From assembly GCA_963693285.1 (NCBI GenBank), contig OY848929.1, positions 2,110,501 to 2,174,500 of the forward strand: a stretch of DNA of 64,000 nucleotides, written 5' to 3'. The stretch is from Xestospongia muta (lineage: Eukaryota > Porifera > Demospongiae > Haplosclerida > Petrosiidae). Positions 39,431 to 52,300 of the stretch are shown piece by piece. A program made the position numbers and the translations under genes. How positions within the stretch are numbered: position 1 is the stretch's first letter; each line of letters begins with the position of its first letter. The notes under the pieces are model-generated. The model was not told where the DNA came from and made no database searches. It saw only the letters and a program-made list of their open reading frames with translations.

Positions 39431-39552
39431 TTAACTTCTACAACCAGAGAGAAAGAGATAAATAAAACTTCATACAGATCCCGCGACTTTCGACTACGTT
39501 ATCACGTGATCATTGCAATACTGAAACAGGTGTCTTGTTACTTTGTTTTAAA

Positions 39553-41333
39553 ATGTCTCAGAGATTAAGGCAGTCTAAGGCTACAAATTTCAAGCTTGTT
39601 TTAAAAGACTCTCATTGAAAACTTACAAGCAGCATCGACGATTATACTGTCACTCAGGGATCTGGTGTAATGTATCACAACTCCAGAAGCACAATGAGGA
39701 TGATAGCTCTTCTATTAGTTTGTCTGACACATCTAGTGATGATCCCGTTAAAGAGACTGATCTTTGCCGCGAGAGAGAACGTTCTAGTCTGGATCTCTCG
39801 ACCATCTCAGATGACTTAATGGAAATTGTTGATAGTTTGGAAACAGAAAATGATGTAACAAACGATGAGCTTGAAATCTATGATGTTAATGGTATGTTAC
39901 ATACACAGTAAGTACCTATTGCAAGTTTTAAACTTGGTTGTTTCTTTATTTATCACAGATACTGAAGTATGGGTTGAATCTTCCAATGAGTTAGAATGTG
40001 AATTTCCTGAATTTATTGAAAGGTTAAACAACAGTGAAGACAATGCATTACATCTTGATGAAGAAGATAAAGCTTTGATTTGGTGGCAATGACAATAATT
40101 GACCCAATGCATAATATATACATTGGGACAGCAAAACATATTTTCCAAAACATATGGCTCAAGCATGGACGTCTAAGTGCTGAATCTCTTAATTCTATTG
40201 ATTCAGTAATCAAAAGCTTTAAAATCACTCCTAATATGAAGTTAAACCAAATACCATCTGTCCATTGTCTTTCTTCATACACTGCTGAAAATTGGATGAA
40301 ATGGATATGCTATTTTGCCATTGTTTGCTTAAAAGATATATTGACATCACAAGAATTAGAATGGTTAAGGCATTTCGTCTTGGCTTGTAGACTACTCAAT
40401 AAGAAAGAGTTGTCACAGAGTGATGTTCAATTGGCAGATGCTTTGCTCATGCAATTTTGCAAACGCTGCATTTCTCTCTATGGCCAAGATAGTGCAACTC
40501 CCAGCATGCACCTTCATTGTCATCTTCGTGCATGCATTGAAGATTTTGGTCCAATTGCCAATTTTTGGCTTTTTTCATTTGAAAGGTGCAATGGTATACT
40601 TGGTAACCTACCACACAATAACAAAAACATTGAATGCCAATTAATGGATAGATTTATGAATGATAATTCACAAATACACCTGTTAAACTTGTTGTCAGAA
40701 GATAAAAACAATGTTTCTGAACTTTTTGTCCCACTTTTCCATAATCATTCCTCAACATTGCTTACAATGTCTCATTCAGAGCTTATTAATGTAGAAAATA
40801 ACTTCAAACCAGATATAAAATGCACAATCCATTCCTTCTCACAGTCCCAACTATTAGCAATTACAAAACTATATAAGTGTTTATATTCTACATTAAACTG
40901 TTCTATGGTTCCTTCTTCACATCGTCTCATGAAACGTATTGATATTAATGGTTTAGCGTATGTAACTGGTCAATATGTTCTTGCTAGGCCTATATTTCCC
41001 TTCAGTAGTGATACCAACAGACATGAGCAAACTACTTACTTTAGTGATTTTTCTGTATGTATTGCACAAGTTAGTGGTTTTGTTACTCATTCTTTGCCAT
41101 TTTCTTCCTCTGAGTCTTTTGTCAGCAAACTCTTTGCAATGGTGTCATGGCCTTGTTATCATCCCAGTCGTCATTACTTTGGTAAACCTTATGAGGTGTA
41201 TTGTAACTCAACTTTTGAGTTCTGTTCAGACAACCAGTTTGTACCAATAGAAAACATTCTTGGGATAGCTCTTTCTTGCACTTACACTATCAATGATGAG
41301 ACAGTACTAGTTGTGAGTCCGTTAATTTCTTGA
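39553..41333 (+). pseudogene. EnSpm/CACTA transposase with internal deletion
   Basis: An N-terminal piece at 39553-39615 changes frame into 39615-39891 (acidic, Ser-rich). An intron follows, then 39959-40092, which ends at a TGA after ALIWWQ. The C-terminal half, 40080-41333 (417 residues), is intact and has the family blocks IIDPMHNIYIGTAKHIF, SSYTAENWMKWICYFAI, MHLHCHLRACIEDFGPI and FWLFSFERCNGILG. The middle region, which in complete transposases carries the first catalytic acidic residues, is missing at about 40080. The protein therefore cannot be a working transposase alone, and the copy is probably non-autonomous. Confidence 0.8.
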
Positions 41334-42727
41334 AGCCATAAATAATAGATTTACTTTCTTTTTCTTAAATTTATGTTATTGCTAGATAATAAATTTTGGT
41401 TACATGTATAATTAATTGTCAATGAAAACATTTGTTTCTAACCATTGTAATTGTGGAGTATTTTAATATTGGAAACATAATAAAAATTACAAATTTCCAA
41501 AACAGAAACATATAGAGAAATCTATTACATATGTTTCCTTTACGTTTCTTCGAGGACAACATACTGGAAACATATTTAATTTTCCAGTGTACGTGATGCT
41601 AAAGACCTCGTATGTCTGGCTTTTTTCATCTCAAGAGATGGAAATCTACACAGCTAAACTTGAGAAAGTTAATGATACGAAAGACTTGCTAGCTTTTCTG
41701 CTCAACCATCACTTCATTAGCTACATCAATTATGCTCTCTTAAGAAGAATTTCTAGACTAGTTGATGACTCAAATATCAACAGTCAATTTGAGCAATACA
41801 AACAGGAATACACAGCATTATTCAAGATAGCTTCTATCAAAGATATTATGGAGATGTTTCATCAATATCCAAACCTCAAACCATTAACAGCAATTGGATT
41901 ACCTCTATGTATGTTCCGACTTAATAAGCATTGGCGTTTGAAACCTGTTCATACCTGGAATACTACTTTTGCTGCGACGTTCCCTTGGTCTGACTCTTGC
42001 TTACTTGATGACGTAAAAAAGAATTGTGTTCTCATAACATATGCTGTACTTCCTTCTGTTCTACCTGCTGTTCTAAAAGATCTCAGAGATCCAGCTGTAC
42101 TAATGGAACTAGAGGATATTGGAGTGACTGTAGTACAGTTACCCGACGTATCATTAAAAGAAACGGAGGCCATTGGTATTTAAACATAACAATATTTCAT
42201 GTTATGATTATATAATGTAGTTCAAACAAGTGAGAGTCATCTCCAAGTTCAGAAAATGTCACAACTTGAAAGAGAGATAATGGTAGAGCATTATGGCGCT
42301 AACAATTATTATGTATCTATATAATAGTAAAGCTCTATAAACTAACTTTTATTACAGACAAAGAAGTTGTATGGTGCTGTTGGTAGTGGTGATATCGCTC
42401 AAATGACTCGGCTGGTTAAAGATGAAGCTGACATCACTGCCAACTTTCAATGTGGATCTTGTACATTGGTATTAGACTTCTACATAATTATGTGACTTTA
42501 GTATAATCTTTATATAGGGTAATGGTGAGTCTCTACTTCATGTAACAGTAGATGGCGGAAGGCATAACATTGTGTGTACTCTCATAGAATTTGGAGCTGA
42601 TATTAATATTGCTAATAAAGTAAGTAAAACTTAGTGCAATAAGTACTGTATACTTCTATTATAGGATGGAAAAACAGCTTTGTTTCTTGCCATACAACTC
42701 AAACATGATGACATAGCTGAGACATTG

Positions 42728-43272
42728 GATTAACTCCATTTTCTAGTAATAACTCTACAATATCATTATAGACAAAATTAATTGCATAATGAAGTGGAGT
42801 CATTCCATCCTAAAGACAAATGTAATGGTATGATATTGTTAATTAATCATATGGTTACTTTATGAACAACATCCAAATTGGCTCCATGATCTAAAAGTAA
42901 TTGACATATTTTGACATGTCCACTCTGAGTAGCATAATGAAGTGGAGTCATACCATCCTATATAGAAAAATGTAATACCATGATATTGTTATTAATGACA
43001 TAGTTTAAAACTATGTGCTAATTACTTTTGATCATGTGAATTCGGAAAACTCGGTTTACATTTGTAACTAATTTATTTATAACAACTACCTTATTAATAA
43101 CATTGATATTCTGATACTTTCTTCATAAGATCCTAAACAGCTGGGTGATTTTTTTGTTTAACAAAAGAATGTAGAAGGCTCTCACCATCCTGTAACAGAA
43201 TTCAGCAAGAAGTGATTAATAATAAAATATAAATTTGTTAATTTCATTCATTTTTGCTCCATGTTTTAACAA
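42728..43272 (-). repeat. Inverted ankyrin segment inside gene 3
   Basis: Plus-strand ankyrin coding stops abruptly at GAGACATTG (about 42727). The next about 545 bp read as ankyrin exons on the minus strand. Turned round, its right end (TTAAAACATGGAGC...) continues the broken repeat just as gene 4 does at about 48313-48330. The minus strand holds several repeats with TPLHYA cores and one with a TAG stop. Breakpoints share a TTG/CAA trinucleotide. Confidence 0.82.
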
Positions 43273-44502
43273 GACATCAGAATAAGGTCAGGAAATACTA
43301 CAAAACTGCTAATCATTTAGTCTTGTTATACAGGAAGGATGGAGTCCTCTGTATTTAGCAGCAATGAAAGAGAATAAGGCATCCTTTCAACATCTCTTGA
43401 GTCATGGTGTTAAGATGAATGAGGCTAATGTAAGTAGTTAAGTCACATTTGTCATAAATTACTAACTGTATTCTCAATATATTATAGTCATACCTTCATT
43501 ATGCTGCTATGAAAGGTCATACTCCAGTTGTTAGATCACTACTAAACTATGAAATGACAGTGGACACATTTGATGAAGTATGTGGTATTAAATATATATA
43601 ATTATATTTTTAAAAGTTTATATCACATATAACAAACTATGATACTATATATTGTTGTGATTATAGGATCAGAGAACACCACTTCACATTGCTTCAGACT
43701 ATGGTAGTGATGATATTGCTGAAATGTTGTTACAACATGGAGCTAACGTTAATGCTAGACAAGGTATGTTTCAAGTATATGACCATAGACTTAATAACAC
43801 TATCAGTTAATACATCACACTAATTAGAAATGGTTTGTTATAATATACAATACAGAATTGTTACAGTGAATACAATGACAAATATACCACTTGCACTTTT
43901 AATAGGATAACTTAATTATCATGTTATATTTTCTATTAACAGTATAAAAGGCTCCTTTACATTAAACTACTGAGAAAGGTCACAATACTATAGTAGAGAT
44001 CCTTATAATATATAAAGCTGATGTGAATTGTGTAGATGAGGTACATACATTGAAAATATATGAAGTCACACATTTATTGGATTCATTATTATGTATAGTA
44101 TAAATGTACCCCACTTTTTAATGTTGCTAGTAATCATTATGAGGTAATATTGACATTGTTATCCCATAATGGTAATATTAGCATTGCTGATAAAATAAGT
44201 AATATAATGTATAGTGTATACTGATTGACATTGTGTTGATTGTCTAATACAGGATGGTTGGACAGCTTTGAATCAGGCTGCTTGGAATGGTCAAAACAAA
44301 ATAGTTGAACTGTTACTATCAAAGGGAGCTGATCCAAACATTGTGGATGAAGTACTATATATTGCCTTTTGATATCATTGATTAGTATCATATAACTTCA
44401 GGAGGGCTGGGGTGCCTTGAGACATTATGCTATTGAGAGTGGTAACCTGTCTAGTGGTCAAGCATTAATTGTTAAAGAAGCCAATCTTGCTTGTTCATGT
44501 TG

Positions 44503-46391
44503 ACAAAATAAATGACTACATTACAACATGTACATTTATCAGGCATGCAGTATTGATATATAGCAAGTGGCTATATGGGGAATGGCCTAGATTGTTCATT
44601 GAAATATCTCAGCCAAGACACATCAGAATATCTCAATACTTGACAGAGTAATGTCATCAAACAGACATTTCAAAAATTTCAATGGGAGTACCTTCATCAT
44701 TACTCCCTTGACTTCCATAAAACCTCAATTTAATGTTTCCATGTACAACTTAATTCTCCCATTGATTTGAGAAACCAAGACATTTTTGGAAAAAAGCATG
44801 AAGCTTCATCAGACAGGCAAGTCTGGCCATCCCACAGTACATCGTTAACATACAGAACATTATACTACCAGTGCTGATTAAGTAGTACCCTATAGACTCA
44901 TTACCAACAAACAATGGAGCAGTTCAAGTAAGACCTTGATTACATGGACAAACTTTATTAATATGAGCATATCCATCTTGCTGTTCCAGACCACAAGCAT
45001 ATGACCAATTGTACATATGTGGAATACCTATTATAAGTGATGTACAAACCATCTATATATGCTCTATCAATGTTTTGACCATTATTAAATGTGTCTGGTG
45101 ATCCATACTGATAACCTTTAGCTTGTCCACACACAGCAGTAAAAATTAAATGTATTTTATGACACTGAAGAACAATTTGCCGATAATCCAGCTGGTCTAC
45201 CACACAAACCATGATTAATGTTAGCATATATATTGATGATACTAAAGAGACAAAGGACATTGGTTGATTTGTGTCAATATGTTCAATGGGTATCCATCCA
45301 CCTTCACCATAACAATGTGTTCCCTCCATATCACAATAAATAGTAGAAAGGCTTCCATTGGTAGGAGTAGTTTATAAAAACCTGACTCAGCATAAGATCA
45401 GCAAAGAGCACTTGTTTACATATTGTATCAAATGAGCTAAGTAACTTACCTTTTCCAACTGTGGTAGTATGTCTAAAGTATTATGAATATTCTTACAAGA
45501 TTGATGGTCACTGTAGCTATACATACAAAAAATACATAAACCTTTAACAAGTATTAATTCCTTATAAGGGGTGGTCACTATACTCTTGAAATGATTAACA
45601 AGAATATCCTTCAAAGAGGTGGTCATGTGGGTACATGCAAATTTGTTACTATTGAAATGATCAACGACATAAACTATATATTAACAAGAATTTTATTTTC
45701 TGTAATTATAGTCTTAGGTGTGGCTGGTAAACGTGCTCTGAGTTAATGTCTCAGCAATAAAAATTATTTATGTCAAAGGAAAATCAACCTTTTAGAATAA
45801 AAACCACAAAAGACTACTACCAATATAATAAGTAAATCACTTTACTATTAATTGTATAGTTCACTTTTCATATAGATCACAAAAGGGATGATCAATAAAA
45901 GGAATTAATTTTAGCAAAGAAAGTAAAAACATGCATTATTAAAGTGATCTATAGTGTTTAGACAACACACTAGGAGGATGGAAAGACCTCTATCCATCAT
46001 GCTGTTGATAGTCTCTACACACCAGGACGTGTTGAAGTAGTTGAGATACTACTAAAAAATAAAGCTGATCCTAATGCTATAGATGATGTAAGACTAATTG
46101 TGTTTTACACTTTAAGTTATTATGTTATATTATATAGAATGGCACAACTCCACTTCATTATGCTGTTAATAGAGAATATCCTGATGTTGTTTAAGTTTTA
46201 TTAAATAAAGATGCTGATGTTAACATCCAAGACAATGTGGGTTATTGTTATGTAGTGACTAGAGTATGATGTCTATATATATGTACATTATACGGACAGG
46301 GGAGGATCAAGCCATTGACAATGAATCTATTTTAAAATTATTTAGCTAGTGAATTAAGTTATAACTTGAAAGGGGAGTGTTGGTTTTTAAA
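44503..46391. other. Intergenic stretch with duplicated remnants between genes 3 and 4
   Basis: 44450-44780 and 45790-45870 match 24000-24330 continuously, so about 1 kb (about 44780-45790) was inserted here or lost there; that piece holds the GGW-family fragment. 45975-46087 is an open ankyrin exon (DGKTSIHHAVDSLYTPGRVE...). 46140-46237 is another with a TAA in place of a codon (PDVV then stop). Both are leftover tail exons of the preceding gene. Confidence 0.6.
44935..45340 (-). pseudogene. Fragment of a GGW-type sponge secreted-protein family
   Basis: The minus strand reads MEGTHCYGEGGWIPIEHIDT near 45329-45270, then VCGQAKGYQYGSPDTFNNG and DRAYIDGLYIT near 45140-45045. After a one-frame shift it reads YNWSYACGLEQQDGYAHINK and VCPCN near 45015-44945. 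These blocks are typical of a large sponge and cnidarian extracellular family with a fibrinogen-like start (CDM..GGW) and a GYQYGS..AF core; I recognise the pattern but know no function. The frame break, a missing middle and the lack of a start make it a pseudogene fragment. It lies within the about 1-kb insertion between genes 3 and 4. Confidence 0.65.
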
Positions 46392-49300
46392 ATGGCAGTA
46401 GAAGGTACATTCCCAAAAACTATGTCCCTGGATTATCTGTTAGATCAAGCTCCACTGCTACTAGAAGTGTGTAACCATGCTAAAATTGCTGAATGGTATG
46501 ACTTGGGAATACAGCTACAATTGGATAGTGTGGACCTAGATAACATTAGAAGTGATCCTGCTATTACTAACAAGTTATCCAGTATGTACAGCTTGTGGCT
46601 TAACAAAAAAGCTGATATTACAAGCAGAAAACAATTATTAACTGCTTTAAAAAGTGAACATATTGGACAAAATAGAGTTGCTAATGACTATGAACAGCAT
46701 TTGAAGAAAATGGTTAGTATGTGATTATAACAGACTGGGAGTCATAATAGATAGTATATTATGTAGAGCTATTCAGAGTAAATTGTCACTTGTATCATTT
46801 TCAGGTAGCAGAGAGGGAGGAAGTTCAACTTACTGCAAACGAGTCTACAAGAATTACTGGTGAAACTGAAAGTGTATATAGTCCAAATACTGGTAAATAA
46901 GACTCGTTCAACTATTACAAAATTCAGTAATATGAAAGACTATACATGTAGCTATAAAGATGATAATGATTAAAATAAATTTCTATTCTTTTTCTTTAAT
47001 TTAAGGCTCTGGTCTTTCAGGAATAAGTCTAGGTAATAGATCTATCCATTGTTTGAATTAATTACATAAATTTTAGCTATAGATGTGGAGATGATATGTG
47101 AAGAAATTGAGGTGGTACAGGAATTAGCAGAAATCACTTACAAATTGAGAGATGATAGTTTTCCAACACTTTATATAGCAGTACGACGATCATTAGAAGC
47201 TCACAATGTCAATCTATATGAAGCTAAAGACCTCATTCGTCTGGCTTTATCTCAAAACCAATTTTCATCTCAAGAGATGGAAATGTACACAGCTAAACTT
47301 GAGAAAGTTAATGATATGAAAGATTTGCTAGCTTTTCTGCTCAACCATCACTTCATTGGCTATATCAATTATGCTCTCTTGAGAAGAATTTCTAGACTAG
47401 CTAATGACTCAAATACCAACAGTCAATTTGAACAATATGAACAGGAATGTACAGCATTATTCAAGAAAGCTTCTATCAAAGACATTATGGAGATGTTTCG
47501 TCAATATCCAGACCTCAAACCATTAACAACTATTGGATTACCTCATATAGTCTTACGACTTAAGAAGTATTGGCGTTTCAAACCTGTTCATACCTGGAAT
47601 ACTACTTTTGCTGCGATGTTCCCTTGGTCCAACTCTTGTTTACTTCATGACATAAAAAAGAATTGTGTCCTTGTAACATATGCTGTACTTCCTTTTGTTC
47701 TACCTGCTGCTCTAAAAGATCTCAGAGATCCAGCTGTACTAAAGGAACTAGAAGACATTGGAGTGACTGTTGTACAGTTACCTGATGTGCTAACAGAAAC
47801 ATTGGAGACCATAGGTATTTTCATATAACAACATCTCATGTTATGATTATCTCATTTAGTTCCAACAAATGAGAGTCATCTTGAAGCAGAGATAATGGTA
47901 TAAAATTATAACAACACTTAACTAATAGTATGTTTTATTTTAGACAAAAAAATTATATGGTGCTATCATTAATGGAGATATTGTTCAAATGATTCAGCTG
48001 GTTAAAGATGGAGCTGACATCAATGCCAAATTTCAACCTGGATCATGCACATTGGTATAAGACCCCTATCTAATTATAAGAATTATTCTCTATATAATTT
48101 ATAGGGTAATAATGAGTGTCTACTTCATTTAGCGGTAGACGGTGGAAGGCATAACATTGTGTGTGCTCTCATAGAATTTGGAGTTGATATTAATATTGCT
48201 GATAAAGTATGTAAAAATTAGTGCAATAAGTACTGTATACTTCCATTATAGGATGGAAAAACAGCTTTGTTCCTTGCCGTACAACTCAAATATGATGACA
48301 TAGCTGAGATATTGTTATTACATGGAGCAAAAATGAATGAAGTTAACAAAATTTACATTTTATTATTATTCACTTCATTGTGAATTCTGTTACAGGATGA
48401 TGAGAGTCTTCTACATTTTTTTGTTAAACAAAGTAATCTCTCAGGTGTTGAGGATCTTATGAAGAAAGTATCAGATGTCAATGTTACTGATAAGGTAGTT
48501 ATAAATAAATTAGTTACAAATGTAAACTGACTCAGTTTTCCCAAGTTACAAGATCAGAAGTAATTAACACTTATTTGTAAACTATGAAACATTGAAATTT
48601 GTTTCTAATTTCTATCAATAATTAAAATTAGATTGCAAATTAATTGTCTGTCCTGAATGTCTTTATGTTTAAGATAATATGTTTAAGATAATAACAATAT
48701 TTTTATTCTGTTTGCATAGAATATCCTTGCATTATACTACTATGTCATTTTTTTAAATCTGACTACCTTCTTAACCCTAAATAAAATTAATAATAAGATA
48801 ATAGGGTCCACCTTCTAATACTCCTTTTATGTGCTATATCAATTGGATACACTGTATAGAGGGAAAAGTTTGCAAGGGTTTTAGTTTGGCAGTTTGGTGA
48901 ACTTTAGCAACTTTGCCAAATTTAATCCTGGCTAATGTTTGCCATGCCATATAAATATTAATTAGTAATGTCAGATTTCTATGATATGCCAAATTTAAAC
49001 CCTGCCAAACACTATGTTTGAAGCAATTTGCTAAATGTTATATTCGCCAAATTTAACTGATATAATTAATGTGTTATTAGATCATCAAGTTGATTTAACT
49101 AACAAGATTTAGTAATAATATAAATATTTGGCTTCTTTTAAAATAGTTTGACCCTATTACATTACACAGTCATTAGAAACCATGAATCACTTTTGTAGAT
49201 ATAGTTTTAACTTATAAAGACAATGTGAGTAGTATAATATATTTATATATTATAACATTGTCCTCAATCCAAAGATTAGTTTTTTTTTTCATGAAAAAGA

Positions 49301-52300
49301 ATGTACAAAACAGTCATGGTCTCTAATGATTTTAATAATACAGTATTAAATAAAAATAATGCTAGTATAGAAGCTAATAAAACATAGGATAAAAGCCAAA
49401 ACAAATGTGAAGATTTGAATTAAAAGTTTTGGTTAATATGTTATGAAAATATTACCTAGTTACTTTTATGTCCTTAATTGAGCTCCACTACTGATGGAGG
49501 ACATACCAAAATATGTCAATTACTTGTAGATCATAGAGCCAATATGGATGTTGTTGATAAAGTAACCATGTCATTAATAATAATATCATAGTATTACATT
49601 TGTCTATAGGATGGAAAGACTCCACTTCAATATGCTACTGACAGAGGACATGACAAAATATGTCAATTACTAATAGATCATGGAGCTAATGTGGACATTG
49701 TTGATAAAGTTAGAACCTATATGAACTCATAATCAACTATTATATTATATTACATTTAGCACTATCGGACTCCACTCCATATTGCTGCTATGAATGGCTA
49801 TGAAGACATTACTGAACTCTTATTAAATGCTAATGGAGATGATGATATAGTAAGATATATTGGATTTTTAAATAACTCTCATCACTGTGTTAGACTGATG
49901 CTACAGAACTATTAAAGAACAAAGTTAATGTGAATGCTGTTGATATAGTAACTATGTCATTAATAATAATATCATAGTATTACATTTGTCTATAGGATGG
50001 AAAGACTCCACTTCAATATGCTACTGACAGAGGACATGACAAAATATGTCAATTACTAATAGATCATGGAGCTAATGTGGACATTGTTGATAAAGTTAGA
50101 ACCTATATGAACTCATAATCAACTATTATATTATATTACATTTAGCACTATCGGACTCCACTCCATATTGCTGCTATGAATGGCTATGAAGACATTACTG
50201 AACTCTTATTAAATGCTAATGGAGATGATGATATAGTAAGATATATTGGATTTTTAAATAACTCTCATCACTGTGTTAGACTGATGCTACAGAACTATTA
50301 AAGAACAAAGTTAATGTGAATGCTGTTGATATAGTAACTATGTCATTAATAATAATATCACAGTATTACATTTGTCTATAGGATGGAAAGACTCCACTTC
50401 AATATGCTACTGACGGAGGACATGACAAAATATGTCAATTACTAATAGATCATGGAGCTAATGTGGACATTGTTGATAAAGTTAGAACCTATATGAACTC
50501 ATAATCAACTATTATATTATATTACATTTAGCACAATCGGACTCCACTCCATATTGCTGCTATGAATGGCTATGAAGACATTACTGAACTCTTATAAAAT
50601 GCTAATGGAGATGACTATATAGTAAGATATATTGGATTTTTAAATAACTGTCATCACTGTGTTAGACTGATGCTACAGAACTATTAAAGAACAAAGTTAA
50701 TGTGAATGCTGTTGATATAGTAACTATGTCATTAATAATAATATCACAATATTACGTTTGTCTATAGGGTGGGATGACTCCACTTTATTATGCTACTGAC
50801 GGAGGACATGTCAAAATATGTCAATTACTAATAAATCATGGAGCTAATATGGACATTGTTGATAAAGTTAGAACCTATATGAACTCATAATCAACTATTA
50901 TATTATATTACATTTAGCACAATCGGACTCTACTCCATATTGCTGCTATGAATGGCTATGAAGACATTACTAAACTCTTATTAAATGCTAATGGAGATGA
51001 TGATATAGTAAGATACATTGGATTTTTAAATAACTCTCATCACTGTGTTAGACTGATGCTACAGAACTATTAAAGAACAAAGTTAATGTGAATGCTGTTG
51101 ATATAGTAACTATGTCATTAATAATAATATCACAATATTACGTTTGTCTATAGGGTGGGATGACTCCACTTTATTATGCTACTGACGGAGGACATGTCAA
51201 AATATGTCAATTACTAATAAATCATGGAGCTAATATGGACATTGTTGATAAAGTTAGAACCTATATGAACTCATAATCAACTATTATATTATATTACATT
51301 TAGCACAATCGGACTCTACTCCATATTGCTGCTATGAATGGCTATGAAGACATTACTAAACTCTTATTAAATGCTAATGGAGATGATGATATAGTAAGAT
51401 ACATTGGATTTTTAAATAACTCTCATCACTGTGTTAGACTGATGCTACAGAACTATTAAAGAACAAAGTTAATGTGAATGCTGTTGATATAGTAACTATG
51501 TCATTAATAATAATATCATAGTATTACATTTGTCTATAGGATGGAAAGACTCCACTTCAATATGCTACTGACAGAGGACATGACAAAATATGTCAATTAC
51601 TAATAGATCATGGAGCTAATATGGACATTGTTGATAAAGTTAGAACCTATATGAACTCATAATCAACTATTATATTATATTACATTTAGCACAATCGGAC
51701 TCTACTCCATATTGCTGCTATGAATGGCTATGAAGACATTACTAAACTCTTATTAAATGCTAATGGAGATGATGATATAGTAAGATACATTGGATTTTTA
51801 AATAACTCTCATCACTGTGTTAGACTGATGCTACAGAACTATTAAAGAACAAAGTTAATGTGAATGCTGTTGATATAGTAACTATGTCATTAATAATAAT
51901 ATCATAGTATTACATTTGTCTATAGGATGGAAAGACTCCACTTCAATATGCTACTGACAGAGGACATGACAAAATATGTCAATTACTAATAGATCATGGA
52001 GCTAATGTGGACATTGTTGATAAAGTTAGAACCTATATGAACTCATAATCAACTATTATATTATATTACATTTAGCACAATCGGACTCCACTCCATATTG
52101 CTGCTATGAATGGCTATGAAGACATTACTGAACTCTTATTAAATGCTAATGGAGATGACTATATAGTAAGATATATTGGATTTTTAAATAACTGTCATCA
52201 CTGTGTTAGACTGATGCTACAGAACTATTAAAGAACAAAGTTAATGTGAATGCTGTCGATAAAGTAACTATGGCATTAATAATAATATCATAGTATTACA

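Larger units (their letters stand above)
36843..41592. mobile_element. CACTA/EnSpm DNA transposon with TAC target duplication
   Basis: The element proper is 36846-41589 (4,744 bp). Its left end begins CACTGGAAAAATTAATATG and its right end, reversed, begins CACTGGAAAATTAAATATG: about 23-bp terminal inverted repeats with one or two differences. TAC flanks both sides (36843-36845 and 41590-41592). Removing the element and one TAC rejoins the helical-domain exon of gene 3 exactly as in genes 2 and 4. Both termini carry many GGAAAC/GTTTCC motifs, like the subterminal transposase-binding repeats of CACTA elements. It encodes two divergent genes: a deleted transposase on plus and an intact second protein on minus. 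Confidence 0.93.
36016..44502 (+). pseudogene. Broken Death domain - helical - ankyrin copy, gene 3
   Basis: Paralogue of genes 2 and 4. The Death-domain exon (from ATG 36016) has a 4-nt insertion at DWYE/LGIQ (about 36108-36113) and a 1-nt loss near 36258. The linker exons (about 36425-36529 and 36635-36660) remain. The helical-domain exon begins about 36705, is split at 36845 by a CACTA element, and resumes at 41593; 14 nt are missing near 41627 compared with gene 4, shifting the frame. Linker (about 42222) and ankyrin exons follow (from 42358, 42519, 42665), then an inverted stretch (42728-43272) and more ankyrin exons (43338, 43488, 43669, about 44253, about 44402). The last one runs into a stop at about 44500. 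Several independent lesions make this a pseudogene, although long pieces stay readable and may still be spliced. Confidence 0.8.

Noticed and set aside
40013..40711. Minus-strand open frames of 63-89 codons
   Set aside because: They are antisense shadows of the transposase coding sequence and show no domain or splice logic of their own.
41949..42215. Extra frames on both strands at the end of the gene 3 helical domain
   Set aside because: Low-complexity Ser/Cys shadows of the real frame; the same happens at 47645-47839 in gene 4.
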